Source of the DNA: Shewanella fodinae
GTDB taxonomy: Bacteria; Pseudomonadota; Gammaproteobacteria; Enterobacterales; Shewanellaceae
Direction: 5' to 3'
DNA length: 64,000 bases
Assembly (NCBI RefSeq): GCF_014651955.1
Contig: NZ_BMXW01000007.1
Coordinates: 122,508 to 186,507, forward strand
Below the pieces are notes generated by a model. It was not told where the DNA came from, ran no database searches, and saw nothing but the letters and a program-made list of their open reading frames with translations. Positions 1-9,331 of the stretch are shown here, piece after piece. Within the stretch, counting starts at the first letter, position 1. Every line of letters starts with the position of its first letter. A program made the position numbers and the translations under genes.

Positions 1-606
1 GGTTCCGCGTTCGGAGCCTTGCTGTTCCAACGTGGCTTGTTGGTGATCCACGGCAATGCAGTGCGCATTGGTGATGAATGTTTAATTTGTGTAGGACCGT
101 CCGGCGCAGGTAAATCAACCTTAGCCGCGGCGTTTATGCAGCGTGGGTTTGATGTGCTGGCGGATGATGTGGTACCGGTAAATGATGCGGGTTTGGCACT
201 GCCGGGATTTCCGCGGATTAAATTATGGCAGGATGCCGCGGAGCAATTTGAGATTGTCACTGATGACTTACGCCGTATTCGCCCCGAGATGAATAAGTTT
301 AACCTGCCGGTTAATGGTGTAGTGCAGCAAGCATTACCGATCCGTTGGATTTATATTCTAGGTAGCGACCATATCGATGAAATCACCTTTGAAGCTATCA
401 ACGGTATGGCGAAATTTATGCCACTGCAAAACAATACTTATCGCGCTAAGTTCCTCCATGGGATGCAGCTAAAATCGCAACATTTGGCGCTGTGTGGCAA
501 GTTAGCCAGTAAAATCCGCTTGTCACGGCTAACCCGACCTAAATTAGGATTTACCGCCAATGCGATGGTGGATGCCATCCTCAAGGATATTGAGGTTAAC
601 CCATGA
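1..606 (+). CDS. HPr kinase-like (HprK-related) protein, 5' end outside window
   Basis: The frame is open from base 1, so the N-terminus is missing; the first 201 codons seen are the C-terminal kinase part. A Walker A loop GPSGAGKST lies near visible residue 36, followed by the LADDVVPV acidic motif, which is the layout of HPr-kinase-type P-loop proteins. True HprK phosphorylates a serine of HPr; the HprK-related proteins of biosynthetic clusters are thought to phosphorylate peptides or other small substrates. The stop overlaps the next start by ATGA, so it is translationally coupled to the sulfotransferase. The substrate cannot be inferred from sequence. Family assignment is firm, function is not. 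Confidence 0.8.
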   Translation, partial: GSAFGALLFQRGLLVIHGNAVRIGDECLICVGPSGAGKSTLAAAFMQRGFDVLADDVVPVNDAGLALPGFPRIKLWQDAAEQFEIVTDDLRRIRPEMNKFNLPVNGVVQQALPIRWIYILGSDHIDEITFEAINGMAKFMPLQNNTYRAKFLHGMQLKSQHLALCGKLASKIRLSRLTRPKLGFTANAMVDAILKDIEVNP

Positions 607-1532
607 GTAGTCTCTATTGGTTAGCGTCCTACCCAAAATCTGGCAACACTTGGTTTCGCGCCTTTCTGCAAAACTTGCTGGAAGATGGCGATAAGCCCGT
701 GGTGATTGATGAACTCAGCACCGGCAGTATTGCCAGCGCGCGCGGCTGGTTAGATGAAACTTTAGGCTTTGATACGGCAGATTTGACTCAAGATGAAATC
801 GATGCGCTGCGCCCCAGTGTGTATGACTGGCAACATGACGCTACTGAGCTTGGTTACCATAAAATTCATGATGCTTACACTACGGCTGACGACGGTACGC
901 CTATTGTCGGTGTTGTTGGTACTAAAGGCGCGTTGTACATCGTACGCAATCCGTTAGATGTAGCCCCTTCCTACGCTAATCACTGCCAGTGTTCTTTAGA
1001 TCAAGCCATTGAATATATGGGCAACACTAAACATTGCATGGCACAAAATAAACGCCGTTTAACCAGTCAAGTACGGCAACAACTGTTGACGTGGTCTGAG
1101 CATGTGCGTAGCTGGTTAGATGCGCCGCAGCTTAACCGCTTAGTTATCCGCTATGAGGATATGCTCAATCATCCGTTAGCTACCTTTACGGCAGCTTGCC
1201 AATTCTTGGAGTTACCGCTTGATCAAGCGCGCATAAAAAAGGCAATCGCCTTTAGTGATTTTAAGGTGTTATCACAACAAGAAAAGCAACACGGCTTTAA
1301 AGAGCGCCCTCCACAAACGCAGCAGTTCTTTCGACAAGGTAAAAGTGGTGATTGGCGAGATAAACTCACAGGGGAACAAGTGGCGCGGATTATCCAAGAC
1401 CATGGTGAAATGATGCGGCGCTTGGGGTATTTAGATGTGAATGGTCAACCTTTGGTCACACCACGCCCATGGTGCGAGCTTTCAGTTGATGTTGAACGCC
1501 GAGGTGATGGTGTTGCATGCGTTAATCAATAG
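603..1532 (+). CDS. PAPS-dependent sulfotransferase family protein
   Basis: A 309-residue protein with the 5'-phosphosulfate loop YPKSGNTWFR near residues 10-19, a central VRNPLDVAPSYANH segment matching the 3'-phosphate binding region (R-P-D-S), and the later RYEDML signature with a conserved Pro-Phe helix. These are the standard marks of the Sulfotransfer_1 fold, which moves sulfate from PAPS to a hydroxyl or amine. The length is usual for bacterial members. It overlaps the kinase by 4 nt and the ATP-grasp gene by about 26 nt, so the three are one transcription unit. The acceptor is unknown; a surface polysaccharide or a modified peptide would both fit the context. Confidence 0.87.
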   Translation: MSSLYWLASYPKSGNTWFRAFLQNLLEDGDKPVVIDELSTGSIASARGWLDETLGFDTADLTQDEIDALRPSVYDWQHDATELGYHKIHDAYTTADDGTPIVGVVGTKGALYIVRNPLDVAPSYANHCQCSLDQAIEYMGNTKHCMAQNKRRLTSQVRQQLLTWSEHVRSWLDAPQLNRLVIRYEDMLNHPLATFTAACQFLELPLDQARIKKAIAFSDFKVLSQQEKQHGFKERPPQTQQFFRQGKSGDWRDKLTGEQVARIIQDHGEMMRRLGYLDVNGQPLVTPRPWCELSVDVERRGDGVACVNQ

Positions 1533-2715
1533 ACTCAAGCGACTGTCTATGCGCCGCCACCCCCATGGCTTGCTAAGTTGGCGTTATTTACTGCCGCAAT
1601 TAGCATCGCCGTTAATGCAACACCGAGCTTATTGGTGGCATAGTTGTGGGACTCGTTCGCGGCTGTTGTGGGGTCTGTGGCAGTTATATTTATGGTTACG
1701 TTGGCTCGCATTCAGCAGTTGGCGCGCGAGTTATCGTACGGTGCAGTTGCATGGGCCTCATGTCAAAAAGCAACACAACATGAGTCAATGGCAGCAATTT
1801 TGGCGTGTACAAGCATTAGCCTTGCGCTGGTGTATTCCGCCTGCGGCTGCTTATCGTTTCCAATTGTACCGTTATCCTGAGCGAGCACTAGAGTATGTCT
1901 ATGATATAGAAGCGGGGGCTTATCATCGGTTACAAAGTGAAGCACTAGGACTCACTAAAAAGTCGCTACAGCTGTTGCAAGATAAGCAACGACTAGCCGA
2001 AAAACTCACGCCTTTGGGAATAACCATTGTGGATGGCTATCCCGTAGAATTTCGCAGCACTAATAAGTTAATCGACACGCTCGCTGGCGATGGGAAATTT
2101 TTTGTAAAAACGCGTAGCGGTAATCAGGGTATTGGCGCTTTTGCTGTAACAGCAAAAGATGGTCAATTGCAGGGAAAAACCTTTGCTGGGGAATTGTTAC
2201 CTGATAGCAAGGCAGTGGAACGCGCATGGCAGCAATTGTTGCAACTCGACGATGCGCTGATCCAGCCATTGCTGACAAATCATCCTGCATTACAGACATT
2301 AACCTCGGCTGATGAAGCCATTACCGTGCGTGTGATTACCCAATGGTATGAGCAAAAACTAAGGGTGTTCACCGCATTCATTGAAGTACCGTTTCAAGAT
2401 ATACAACGCACAGTTTACAGTGTGTTGCCGATAACTTCGGCGGGTGCTTTTGCCCGTCACCCGGTAGAAATTCTGGATGAGCAAGTGGCACAGCGGGCAA
2501 ATACCTTATGGCAGCATGCACAAGCAATTGGCCTACTACCCTTTTGGTCTCAATTAATAGAACAAAGCATGAAAGCTCATCAGCCGTTCTCTGATGTTAA
2601 AGCCATCGCTTGGGATTGGGTACTAACCCCACAAGGGCCAACACTACTAGAAGGCAACACGGGTTGGGGCACCACAATGCCACAACTCATTACTGGCCCA
2701 TTTCTCAGTAAATAA
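1507..2715 (+). CDS. Sugar-transfer-associated ATP-grasp protein
   Basis: About 402 residues from the ATG at 1507. Upstream ATGs at 1441 and 1489 in the same frame are possible, and no ribosome site decides the start. The second half carries an ATP-grasp layout: DKQRLAEKL then a GITI strand, KFFVKTRSGNQGIGAF as the glycine-rich ATP loop, DDALIQPLL with a following HP motif, an ITVRVIT strand, and a late WDWVLTPQGPTLLEGNTGWG strand with Glu-x-Asn metal ligands. This is the pattern of the ATPgrasp_ST family, found beside sugar transferases; members are predicted carboxylate-amine or similar ligases. The N-terminal 100 residues are rich in Trp and Arg and may be membrane-associated. The stop lies right at the edge of IS debris, so the native end could have been changed. 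Confidence 0.72.
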   Translation: MVLHALINRLKRLSMRRHPHGLLSWRYLLPQLASPLMQHRAYWWHSCGTRSRLLWGLWQLYLWLRWLAFSSWRASYRTVQLHGPHVKKQHNMSQWQQFWRVQALALRWCIPPAAAYRFQLYRYPERALEYVYDIEAGAYHRLQSEALGLTKKSLQLLQDKQRLAEKLTPLGITIVDGYPVEFRSTNKLIDTLAGDGKFFVKTRSGNQGIGAFAVTAKDGQLQGKTFAGELLPDSKAVERAWQQLLQLDDALIQPLLTNHPALQTLTSADEAITVRVITQWYEQKLRVFTAFIEVPFQDIQRTVYSVLPITSAGAFARHPVEILDEQVAQRANTLWQHAQAIGLLPFWSQLIEQSMKAHQPFSDVKAIAWDWVLTPQGPTLLEGNTGWGTTMPQLITGPFLSK

Positions 2716-3130
2716 TCCAAAGCGAGTGGTAACTTTTTCTACATCCGCGATGAGTTAATCTCGCCGTTTCCTATTGGGATGATTACCGATGAGCGGATCG
2801 TCTTGCAGCGCTTCAACTCTTAATGATTGAAAAAAGCTTCTGGATGAGGGTTATCTCAACAGTTTCCTTCGGCTCATGCTTTGGGCTAGCTAACATTTTT
2901 GCATTAAGGCTCGGTAATCGTTTACGCAGTATTGACAATCTCAGACGCTGTAGACAAGCACGCCTATAGGACAGCCTCGGCGGAATAACACCTTCTTCCA
3001 TCAGTCAAAAACAAGCTCAGATGTCATTCTACTTGTCATAGACCAACCTACCACCGTGCGAGAGTAAAGGCTAAAATTACAGCCAGATAGAGCCATCCTT
3101 CATCGATGTAGTAGAGTAAGAGATAGTGCG
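2716..3130 (-). pseudogene. Decayed IS3-family transposase (OrfB) C-terminal part
   Basis: Reading the minus strand from about 3100 gives EGWLYLAVIL, then after one missing base in the codon of the expected catalytic Asp, YSRTVVGWSM and SRMTSELVF. Further on come SMSR, a GNC-x-DN-like stretch, SFFQSLRVEAL around 2840-2814, and a terminal RKSYHS near 2740-2720. In this order these are conserved blocks of IS3-group integrase-type transposases. The reading needs several frame changes and passes stop codons, so it is dead. It ends next to the stop of the ATP-grasp gene. I saw no intact inverted terminal repeats. Short open frames inside, such as 2813-3001, are by-products of this decay. Confidence 0.72.
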
Positions 3131-3161
3131 TAGTCGGACTATTTTTTTATCTCTCTTCTCC

Positions 3162-3193
3162 GAGCCGTACACTTTTCAGCGCATACGGGTCTC
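3162..3193 (-). other. Group II intron domain V-like hairpin relic
   Basis: On the minus strand the sequence runs GAG-ac-CCGTA, a loop containing TGAAAAG, then TGTACGGCTC. Bacterial group II intron domain V typically has GAGCCGTATG, a GAAA-containing loop and CGTACGGCTC, so the two arms and loop are alike, with a 2-nt disturbance in the 5' arm. No intron-encoded reverse transcriptase was found nearby, so at most this is a 3' relic. Confidence 0.4.
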
Positions 3194-3280
3194 AGTTTAA
3201 TCAAGGCTAACGTCCATGGCAATATCACCGTACTTCGTTATGACAGTGCTTCAGGTTTCGTCGTTAGATAGGGCTGAACG

Positions 3281-3340
3281 CAGAAATAGGGAAAAAGCAT
3301 TCTTGACTAAATCATCAATGCCAACCACCGTGATAGAAAT
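3281..3340 (-). pseudogene. Possible IS110-type transposase N-terminal fragment
   Basis: The minus strand reads ISITVVGIDDLVKNAFSLF, resembling the start of IS110-family DEDD transposases (a VGID strand carrying the first Asp, then a KN-F motif), with one extra residue after the Asp. The frame stops within about 10 residues of this block. The match is short and could be chance, but it lies among other mobile-element relics. Confidence 0.35.
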
Positions 3341-3512
3341 ATTCTTTACTTCCGTTTGACTGCACCATAAGTGTAGTACAGCGACAATTGAAAGGGCGTT
3401 TATCCATCTCATAAAACCAACTAGCAATTCCAAATTATGTTCGCGAACATACCTGAGCATTCATGATAAAATAATAACTAACACTGTTTATATATTTCAG
3501 GGTGTAAAAATC

Positions 3513-4568
3513 TTATTTATAAGTTGATTCATACATATCAGCGATAACTTTCCATGTATAACGACTTTCAGCAATCTGCTTCATACTCTTAGAAATAATA
3601 TCTAATTTTTCACTATTTGTTGATATTAACTGATAGCAAAGCTCATCAGATGATGAAAAGAACAAAGCCTTATCATCTGTGCTATATCTATTAAATGCAC
3701 AATCGAAGGCAAAAATTGGCTTTCCAAAGTGCATTGCCTCAACTAAAGATGGATTTGTCCCTCCCGCAGAGTGACCATGAATATACCCCTTACATTGACT
3801 TCTTAAATTATACAACTGAGTTATATCATATATCGGATCAAGTATTTGAATGTTCGATTTAACAGAATACTTTCTTTTTAGTTCTTTCCCAAAATTACTA
3901 GCATCCCAATTGCCAACAAACTTTAATTCATGATGACTATTGGAAAATGCTTCCAAAATCATTTGAACATTATTTTCAGGTTCAATCCGGCATATAGACA
4001 AGAAATAATTATCAGTTGGTTTAGCATCAATACCGTCAATAATTGCATGATCACCACCATAAGCAATAACCACATTACTTCTTGAGTACTCTATATCAAC
4101 ATAATCGCCAATAGCTTTATTATCAGTTATAATCACGTCAGAAAATTTTACGGCAAATGATTCAGATAGTTTCAAAAACTTTTTGGCTAACCCGCCCCAT
4201 TTTTGACGTTTCCACTCCAATCCATCTATATTAGTAACTATTTTTGAGCTTGAAAGCAAACGATATATTGGAAGAAAAAAACAACCAGAGACTCCTAAAA
4301 TCAGCGTAACATCGGGCCTTTTAAAAAGACAATAGATTAGTGAAAATATATCATATGCTATACTTTGAATACCATTTGCGTTCAAAGGAATATAACTTAA
4401 ACTGGCGCCATTATATTCAGTTATCTTTTCAGAATATGATTTACTAGAACAAAAAACATGATATTTTACATTGTCACTTGAATAACTAGTTAAATTCTCA
4501 ACCAATGACTCAAAACCTCCATAGCAAGCAGGTATACCAACAGTACCGATAACAGCAACATTCTTCAT
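3513..4568 (-). CDS. DUF1972-type glycosyltransferase, probable rhamnosyltransferase
   Basis: A 351-residue GT-B-like protein. The N-terminus VAVIGTVGIPACYGGFESLVENL (residues 4-26, conserved G-x-P-A-x-Y-GG-F-E) is the DUF1972 signature also seen in streptococcal rhamnosyltransferases of the Cps2T type. The C-terminal half has YIHGHSAGGTNPSLVEAM, the GT4 sugar-nucleotide binding E-x7-E region. It is the last gene of the polysaccharide operon, and its ATG overlaps the stop of rmlC as TAATG, so it is coupled to rhamnose synthesis. That context suggests it adds L-rhamnose. Base composition is AT-rich compared with the flagellar genes. Confidence 0.75.
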   Translation of the reverse strand: MKNVAVIGTVGIPACYGGFESLVENLTSYSSDNVKYHVFCSSKSYSEKITEYNGASLSYIPLNANGIQSIAYDIFSLIYCLFKRPDVTLILGVSGCFFLPIYRLLSSSKIVTNIDGLEWKRQKWGGLAKKFLKLSESFAVKFSDVIITDNKAIGDYVDIEYSRSNVVIAYGGDHAIIDGIDAKPTDNYFLSICRIEPENNVQMILEAFSNSHHELKFVGNWDASNFGKELKRKYSVKSNIQILDPIYDITQLYNLRSQCKGYIHGHSAGGTNPSLVEAMHFGKPIFAFDCAFNRYSTDDKALFFSSSDELCYQLISTNSEKLDIISKSMKQIAESRYTWKVIADMYESTYK

Positions 4569-5116
4569 TAAAGTAAATCCTGTTCACACATATGCAATGC
4601 AGCAATATCTTTAGCTGAAAGAAATGGTTGACTATCAAATAATGGCCAATGAATTTCTATATCTTTATCACACCAAAGAATTGATTGTTCCGCAGATGGA
4701 TTATAATAATCCGTACACTTATAAACGAACTCTGCGTCATCACTGGTTACATAAAAACCATGGGCAAATCCTTCCGGGACCCATAATTGGCGTTTATTCT
4801 CAGCAGATAAATACTCGCCAACCCATTGACCAAATGTTGGTGAGTTTCTTCGAATATCTACAGCAACATCAAATACCTCACCACTAACTACTCTAACTAG
4901 TTTACCTTGAATATTTTTAGTTTGATAATGTAGACCGCGCAAAATACCTTTTTTCGACTTTGAGTGATTATCTTGCACAAAATTAGTCGGCTTACCTGTT
5001 ACTAGATCTTCAAATTGCTTCTGGTTCCAGGTTTCCATAAAAAAACCACGTTCATCACCAAACACCGTTGGCTCAATAATTTTTACATCGGGAATTTTTG
5101 TATCAATAACTTTCAT
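4568..5116 (-). CDS. rfbC: dTDP-4-dehydrorhamnose 3,5-epimerase
   Basis: A 182-residue cupin-fold RmlC. FGDERGFFMETW (residues 19-30), the FVQDNHSKSKKGILRGLHYQ block with the catalytic-base His, and FDVAVDIRRNSPTFGQW are near-invariant in the family. It epimerises C3 and C5 of dTDP-4-keto-6-deoxyglucose, the third step to dTDP-L-rhamnose. It sits 8 nt after rmlD and overlaps the following glycosyltransferase by one base. Full length. Confidence 0.95.
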   Translation of the reverse strand: MKVIDTKIPDVKIIEPTVFGDERGFFMETWNQKQFEDLVTGKPTNFVQDNHSKSKKGILRGLHYQTKNIQGKLVRVVSGEVFDVAVDIRRNSPTFGQWVGEYLSAENKRQLWVPEGFAHGFYVTSDDAEFVYKCTDYYNPSAEQSILWCDKDIEIHWPLFDSQPFLSAKDIAALHMCEQDLL

Positions 5117-5124
5117 AATATTAA

Positions 5125-6003
5125 TTACTTATAAGCTTGAATATTGTTTAAAGCAACACGCCAATCGCTTGGTTGAATGGCAAATTGTTTTTCGATTTTA
5201 GAACAATTTAAACGAGAGTTTGCAGGGCGTTTAGCTGGTGTTGGATAAGCAGATGTTGGAATAGCCGATAGTTTAGGTTGTTTGGTTAACACCTGATGCT
5301 GCTCTGCGGCCTGGAATATTGCTGTGGCAAAATCAAACCAACTAGCGTATGGCATACCGGAGAAGTGGTATACACCCCACTTGGCTTGCTTACCTTGCTC
5401 TATGTGTTGCACCATTGCGATCAATGCATTTGCAATGTCACCGGCATAGGTTGGGCCACCGAATTGATCTGCCACTACGCTGAGTTCATCTCGGGTTTGC
5501 GCTAAACGAAGCATAGTTTTGACAAAATTATTGCCTGTTTCGCAAAACACCCATGCTGTTCGCATAATAATATGACGTGGGCAAGAAACCGCAACAGCTA
5601 GTTCGCCTTCGAGCTTACTTTGACCATACGCCCCCTGCGGTGCTACATCATCTGTTTCAATATATTCACCGTCTTTATCACCCGCAAATACATAGTCAGT
5701 GGAAATATGTAATATTGTCGCACCAACACGATTAGCAGCTAGTGCTAGAAATTTTGGACCATCTCGATTAATGGAGTTGGAAAGCTCAACTTCTTTCTCT
5801 GCTTTATCTACTGCAGTATACGCCGCTGCATTGATAATAGCGTTTGGTTGAAATTCGTTGACCAGTTTATTTACTGCTTTACAGTCAGTTATATCTAGCC
5901 GTTCACGATCTACAGCCAAAAAATCAATCTCTGGCATCTGGTTTAATAGCTTTACTAGGCTGCTACCTACTTGGCCATTACTACCTGTGATAAGGATTTT
6001 CAT
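5125..6003 (-). CDS. rfbD: dTDP-4-dehydrorhamnose reductase
   Basis: A 292-residue short-chain dehydrogenase fold. The N-terminal GSNGQVGSSL is the NAD(P)H loop; NAAAYTAVDKAE and STDYVFAG are RmlD family blocks, with the catalytic Y-x3-K in YGQSKLEGE. It reduces the RmlC product to dTDP-L-rhamnose. It precedes rmlC by 8 nt and follows rmlA after about 143 nt, a gap holding a 6-bp inverted repeat (CCATAC/GTATGG, about 6111-6134) of unknown role. Confidence 0.95.
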   Translation of the reverse strand: MKILITGSNGQVGSSLVKLLNQMPEIDFLAVDRERLDITDCKAVNKLVNEFQPNAIINAAAYTAVDKAEKEVELSNSINRDGPKFLALAANRVGATILHISTDYVFAGDKDGEYIETDDVAPQGAYGQSKLEGELAVAVSCPRHIIMRTAWVFCETGNNFVKTMLRLAQTRDELSVVADQFGGPTYAGDIANALIAMVQHIEQGKQAKWGVYHFSGMPYASWFDFATAIFQAAEQHQVLTKQPKLSAIPTSAYPTPAKRPANSRLNCSKIEKQFAIQPSDWRVALNNIQAYK

Positions 6004-6146
6004 AATAGCTCTCGAATTTTAGTCCGTCATTCCCATGTATACTGACAAATATTACCAAAGAATGGATCATTGCGTTAGATAACTGTTTGTGAGTTATTCT
6101 ACTTTCAATATCCATACTGTCGTTCTCAGGTATGGTAAAAGCACTG

Positions 6147-7016
6147 TTAGTTGCATTGGGATAACGAATTTAAATACCGCCCATAATCATTTTTAAGCAT
6201 AGGCTTAGCAAGCTCTTTGAGTTCGTCTGCGGTTAACCAGCCATTGCGATAAGCTATTTCCTCTAAACACGCAACCTTTAACGCTTGAACATGCTCAATT
6301 GTTTGCACAAAAGAGGATGCCTCATGCAGGCTCTCGTGTGTTCCGGTGTCTAGCCAAGCAAAACCACGCCCCAGAAGCTCGACATTTAATTCTCCTACAT
6401 TGAGATACATCTCATTAAGAGTAGTTATCTCAAGCTCGCCACGGTGTGACGGCTTAACTTTTTTAGCAAATTCAACCACTTTACTATCGTAAAAATATAG
6501 TCCTGTCACAGCATAAGAAGATTTAGGTTTACTAGGCTTTTCTTCAATAGAAATTGCCTTCATATCAGCATCAAATTCAACTACGCCAAAGCGCTCGGGG
6601 TCTTTAACCTGGTAGCCAAAAACGGTTGCCCCGGTTGAGCGGCTCGCAGCATTTTTAAGTATTTTTGAAAAAGTTTGACCGTAAAAAATATTATCACCAA
6701 GTACCAAGCAAACATTTGAGTCACCAATAAAGTCTTCACCGATGATAAAAGCCTGAGCTAGACCATCGGGAGATGGTTGAACGGCATAACTTAAATTAAT
6801 GCCAAAATCTGATCCATTTCCTAATAATCGTTTAAAACTATCGTTGTCCTCGGGGGTCGTGATGATCAATATATCTCTAATTCCAGCCAGCATAAGCGTG
6901 GATAACGGATAGTAAATCATTGGTTTATCATAAATAGGCAACAGCTGCTTTGACACACCACGGGTGAGTGGATACAAACGCGTACCAGACCCCCCAGCTA
7001 AAATAATTCCTTTCAT
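6147..7016 (-). CDS. rfbA: Glucose-1-phosphate thymidylyltransferase
   Basis: A 289-residue Rml[19 protein letters not shown] at the N-terminus is the nucleotide-binding signature of sugar nucleotidyltransferases, followed by [17 protein letters not shown] and later LGDNIFYG and EEKPSKPKS. It joins glucose-1-phosphate to dTTP, giving dTDP-glucose for the rest of the rml set. Length and motifs are typical. It lies 75 nt after rmlB. Confidence 0.95.
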   Translation of the reverse strand: MKGIILAGGSGTRLYPLTRGVSKQLLPIYDKPMIYYPLSTLMLAGIRDILIITTPEDNDSFKRLLGNGSDFGINLSYAVQPSPDGLAQAFIIGEDFIGDSNVCLVLGDNIFYGQTFSKILKNAASRSTGATVFGYQVKDPERFGVVEFDADMKAISIEEKPSKPKSSYAVTGLYFYDSKVVEFAKKVKPSHRGELEITTLNEMYLNVGELNVELLGRGFAWLDTGTHESLHEASSFVQTIEHVQALKVACLEEIAYRNGWLTADELKELAKPMLKNDYGRYLNSLSQCN

Positions 7017-7091
7017 TAAAAAATAAGCTCCTACATAAATAAGCTCTATGTCTATAAAAATAAGGGCCTCAATACAAAATAGTCAGAGGGA

Positions 7092-8156
7092 TTAAATGCC
7101 TAAACGTTCGCGCTGATAAGTACCGTCCTGAACATGCTGACACCACTCTTGGTTCGCTAAATACCACTCTACTGTTTTACGTAGGCCAGTTTCAAAGGTC
7201 TCTAGAGGATGCCAATCAAGTTCTACGTTCATTTTTGTTGCATCTATAGCATAGCGACGGTCATGACCGGGTCTATCTGTCACATAGGTAATTTGATCAG
7301 CATAGGGTGCGTCTTTAGGTACTAAAGAGTCCAATATGGTGCAAATTGTTTGAACTACTTCTAGATTTTGCTTTTCATTATGCCCACCGATATTGTATGT
7401 TTCACCAATTTTGCCCTCTGTCACTACTTTGTAAAGCGCACGTGCATGGTCTTCGACATAGAGCCAGTCGCGGATTTGATCGCCTTTCCCATAAATTGGT
7501 AATGGCTTACCTTCGAGCGCATTTAGTATTACCAGTGGTATCAACTTCTCAGGGAAATGATAAGGACCATAATTATTTGAGCAGTTAGTCACAATAGTAG
7601 GTAACCCATAGGTACGCAACCAAGCTCGAACTAAATGGTCGCTAGACGCTTTTGATGCAGAATAAGGACTACTTGGTGCATATGATGTAATTTCGGTAAA
7701 TAGAGGCAGCTCACCTTCTCGTTCAACTGGATGAGGCAAATCTCCGTATACTTCATCGGTAGAAATATGATGAAAACGGAACGCAGCTTTACGTTCAACA
7801 TCGAGTTGCATCCAATAATGACGAGATGCCTCGAGTAATGTGTAAGTACCCACAATATTTGTTTGTATAAAATCAGCTGGCCCGGTAATAGAGCGGTCTA
7901 CATGTGACTCCGCAGCAAGGTGCATTACAGCATCGGGTTGATGTTGTAAAAAGACTCTATCGAGTTCCGAACGGTCACATATATCAACTTTTTCAAAGGA
8001 ATATCGCACGTTGTTAGCAACGCTTCTCAAAGATTCCAAATTACCTGCATAAGTTAGTTTATCAACGTTAATAACAGTGTTTTGAGTGTTGTTGATAATA
8101 TGGCGTACGACTGCAGAACCAATAAATCCTGCCCCACCAGTAACAAGTATGTTCAT
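7092..8156 (-). CDS. rfbB: dTDP-glucose 4,6-dehydratase
   Basis: A 354-residue RmlB from the ATG at 8156. The open frame extends 16 codons further, but only from 8156 does the protein begin with the expected [19 protein letters not shown], and this start no longer overlaps the upstream gene. [12 protein letters not shown], the STDEVYGDL block and Y-x3-K in [10 protein letters not shown] are the dehydratase hallmarks, with bound NAD. It makes dTDP-4-keto-6-deoxyglucose, the branch point for rhamnose (RmlC/D) and for the WecE-type aminotransferase in the same operon. Confidence 0.95.
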   Translation of the reverse strand: MNILVTGGAGFIGSAVVRHIINNTQNTVINVDKLTYAGNLESLRSVANNVRYSFEKVDICDRSELDRVFLQHQPDAVMHLAAESHVDRSITGPADFIQTNIVGTYTLLEASRHYWMQLDVERKAAFRFHHISTDEVYGDLPHPVEREGELPLFTEITSYAPSSPYSASKASSDHLVRAWLRTYGLPTIVTNCSNNYGPYHFPEKLIPLVILNALEGKPLPIYGKGDQIRDWLYVEDHARALYKVVTEGKIGETYNIGGHNEKQNLEVVQTICTILDSLVPKDAPYADQITYVTDRPGHDRRYAIDATKMNVELDWHPLETFETGLRKTVEWYLANQEWCQHVQDGTYQRERLGI

Positions 8157-8167
8157 GTTGTCAAAAC

Positions 8168-9331
8168 CTATTTCAAATTTAATTTTGTTATTGAAGAAAT
8201 ACAATCACAAATAGACGTTATAAGTAAGTCATCATCAGATAACAAACTGAGAATCTCGGAATCACCTTCTTTAGAAATTATATCATCCAGAAAAAAATTA
8301 GCATTCACGAATGAACAAGAATTATAATTAAATATATACTTTTCGCTCTTAATTTCAAAATCTTGAGATGTTATAACAGGTTTAAGATAGCGGATATATT
8401 CATAAAGTTTAAGAGGTGAACCATCATGAGATTTAGATACAATATAAGGTAAAAGTCCAACTTTGAATGTATTAATTAAAAATGGTATCTCCGAAAAGCT
8501 AAACTCACCCATTAACGTTACATTATCAAAACTACTGAGCTGCTTTGAAATAGCGGTATCTAGAACAGCACCATATAAAACAACAGAGTATTCTTTTGGC
8601 AACCGCTCAATAAAACTAATATCAAACTTATCTGTTACAAATCCTATAAAACCGAAATCATACTTCTGTACACAGTTGTTAACTAATCGATTTCCATCAC
8701 TCATGGCACTATCAATTCTACACCTATAAGAGCCATCAAAATCAAACAGCTTATTAGATACAACTTTATAAGAAAATGGCAAATCAACATTTGAATACAA
8801 ATTAGCTAAACAATCATTGCTAACAGCAGTAACAAAATCAGCATTATTGAAAACAAATTGATATTTCATATTAACTAATAACTTTTGTTCTGCAGTAAAT
8901 CTATTGTGCTTCATAAAGTTATCAATGAAATCATACCAGTAAATCCACCCATCTAAAGACCTTTCATCTGGGCTACCTATTGGTAGAAAATCTAAAAAAA
9001 CATTACAACGGTCATCTTTATGTAAAATCTTTAATTGAAGATCTAAAAAGCCTGGATAAACCTTATGAAACCAACCTCTTTTCTTTAATGGGCCGACTAA
9101 ATCATAAGATGTATAGTCAACGGTCTCTATGTCACCATAGTTAACTTTCTTTTTAGGAAACTTTTTGAATATCAATCGTTCATAAATCGAAACAGGCTTG
9201 TTTAGAATTGTAATTTCAACATCTTTAATCTTTGACAATTCGAATAAAAACTGCAAATCCCTAACTGCTGCACCATAAACATCATAGAAATAACTATCTC
9301 GATAAAGGGCTACAACAAGATTAATTTTCAA
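8168..9331 (-). CDS. Glycosyltransferase, GT-B (GT4-like)
   Basis: A 387-residue AT-rich gene. No strong N-terminal signature, but the C-terminal part shows [30 protein letters not shown], the GT4-type pattern of a G-x-x-P strand followed by SP-x-K-x-x-E-Y and [11 protein letters not shown] and a middle [12 protein letters not shown] strand fit a two-domain GT-B fold. The start at 9331 overlaps the end of the GT2 gene by 11 nt. Probably adds one sugar of the repeat unit; donor and acceptor are not predictable. Confidence 0.68.
   Translation of the reverse strand: MKINLVVALYRDSYFYDVYGAAVRDLQFLFELSKIKDVEITILNKPVSIYERLIFKKFPKKKVNYGDIETVDYTSYDLVGPLKKRGWFHKVYPGFLDLQLKILHKDDRCNVFLDFLPIGSPDERSLDGWIYWYDFIDNFMKHNRFTAEQKLLVNMKYQFVFNNADFVTAVSNDCLANLYSNVDLPFSYKVVSNKLFDFDGSYRCRIDSAMSDGNRLVNNCVQKYDFGFIGFVTDKFDISFIERLPKEYSVVLYGAVLDTAISKQLSSFDNVTLMGEFSFSEIPFLINTFKVGLLPYIVSKSHDGSPLKLYEYIRYLKPVITSQDFEIKSEKYIFNYNSCSFVNANFFLDDIISKEGDSEILSLLSDDDLLITSICDCISSITKLNLK

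Noticed and set aside
2813..3001. 62-codon minus-strand frame
   Set aside because: It is one frame of the decayed IS3-type transposase; the conserved blocks are spread over several frames.
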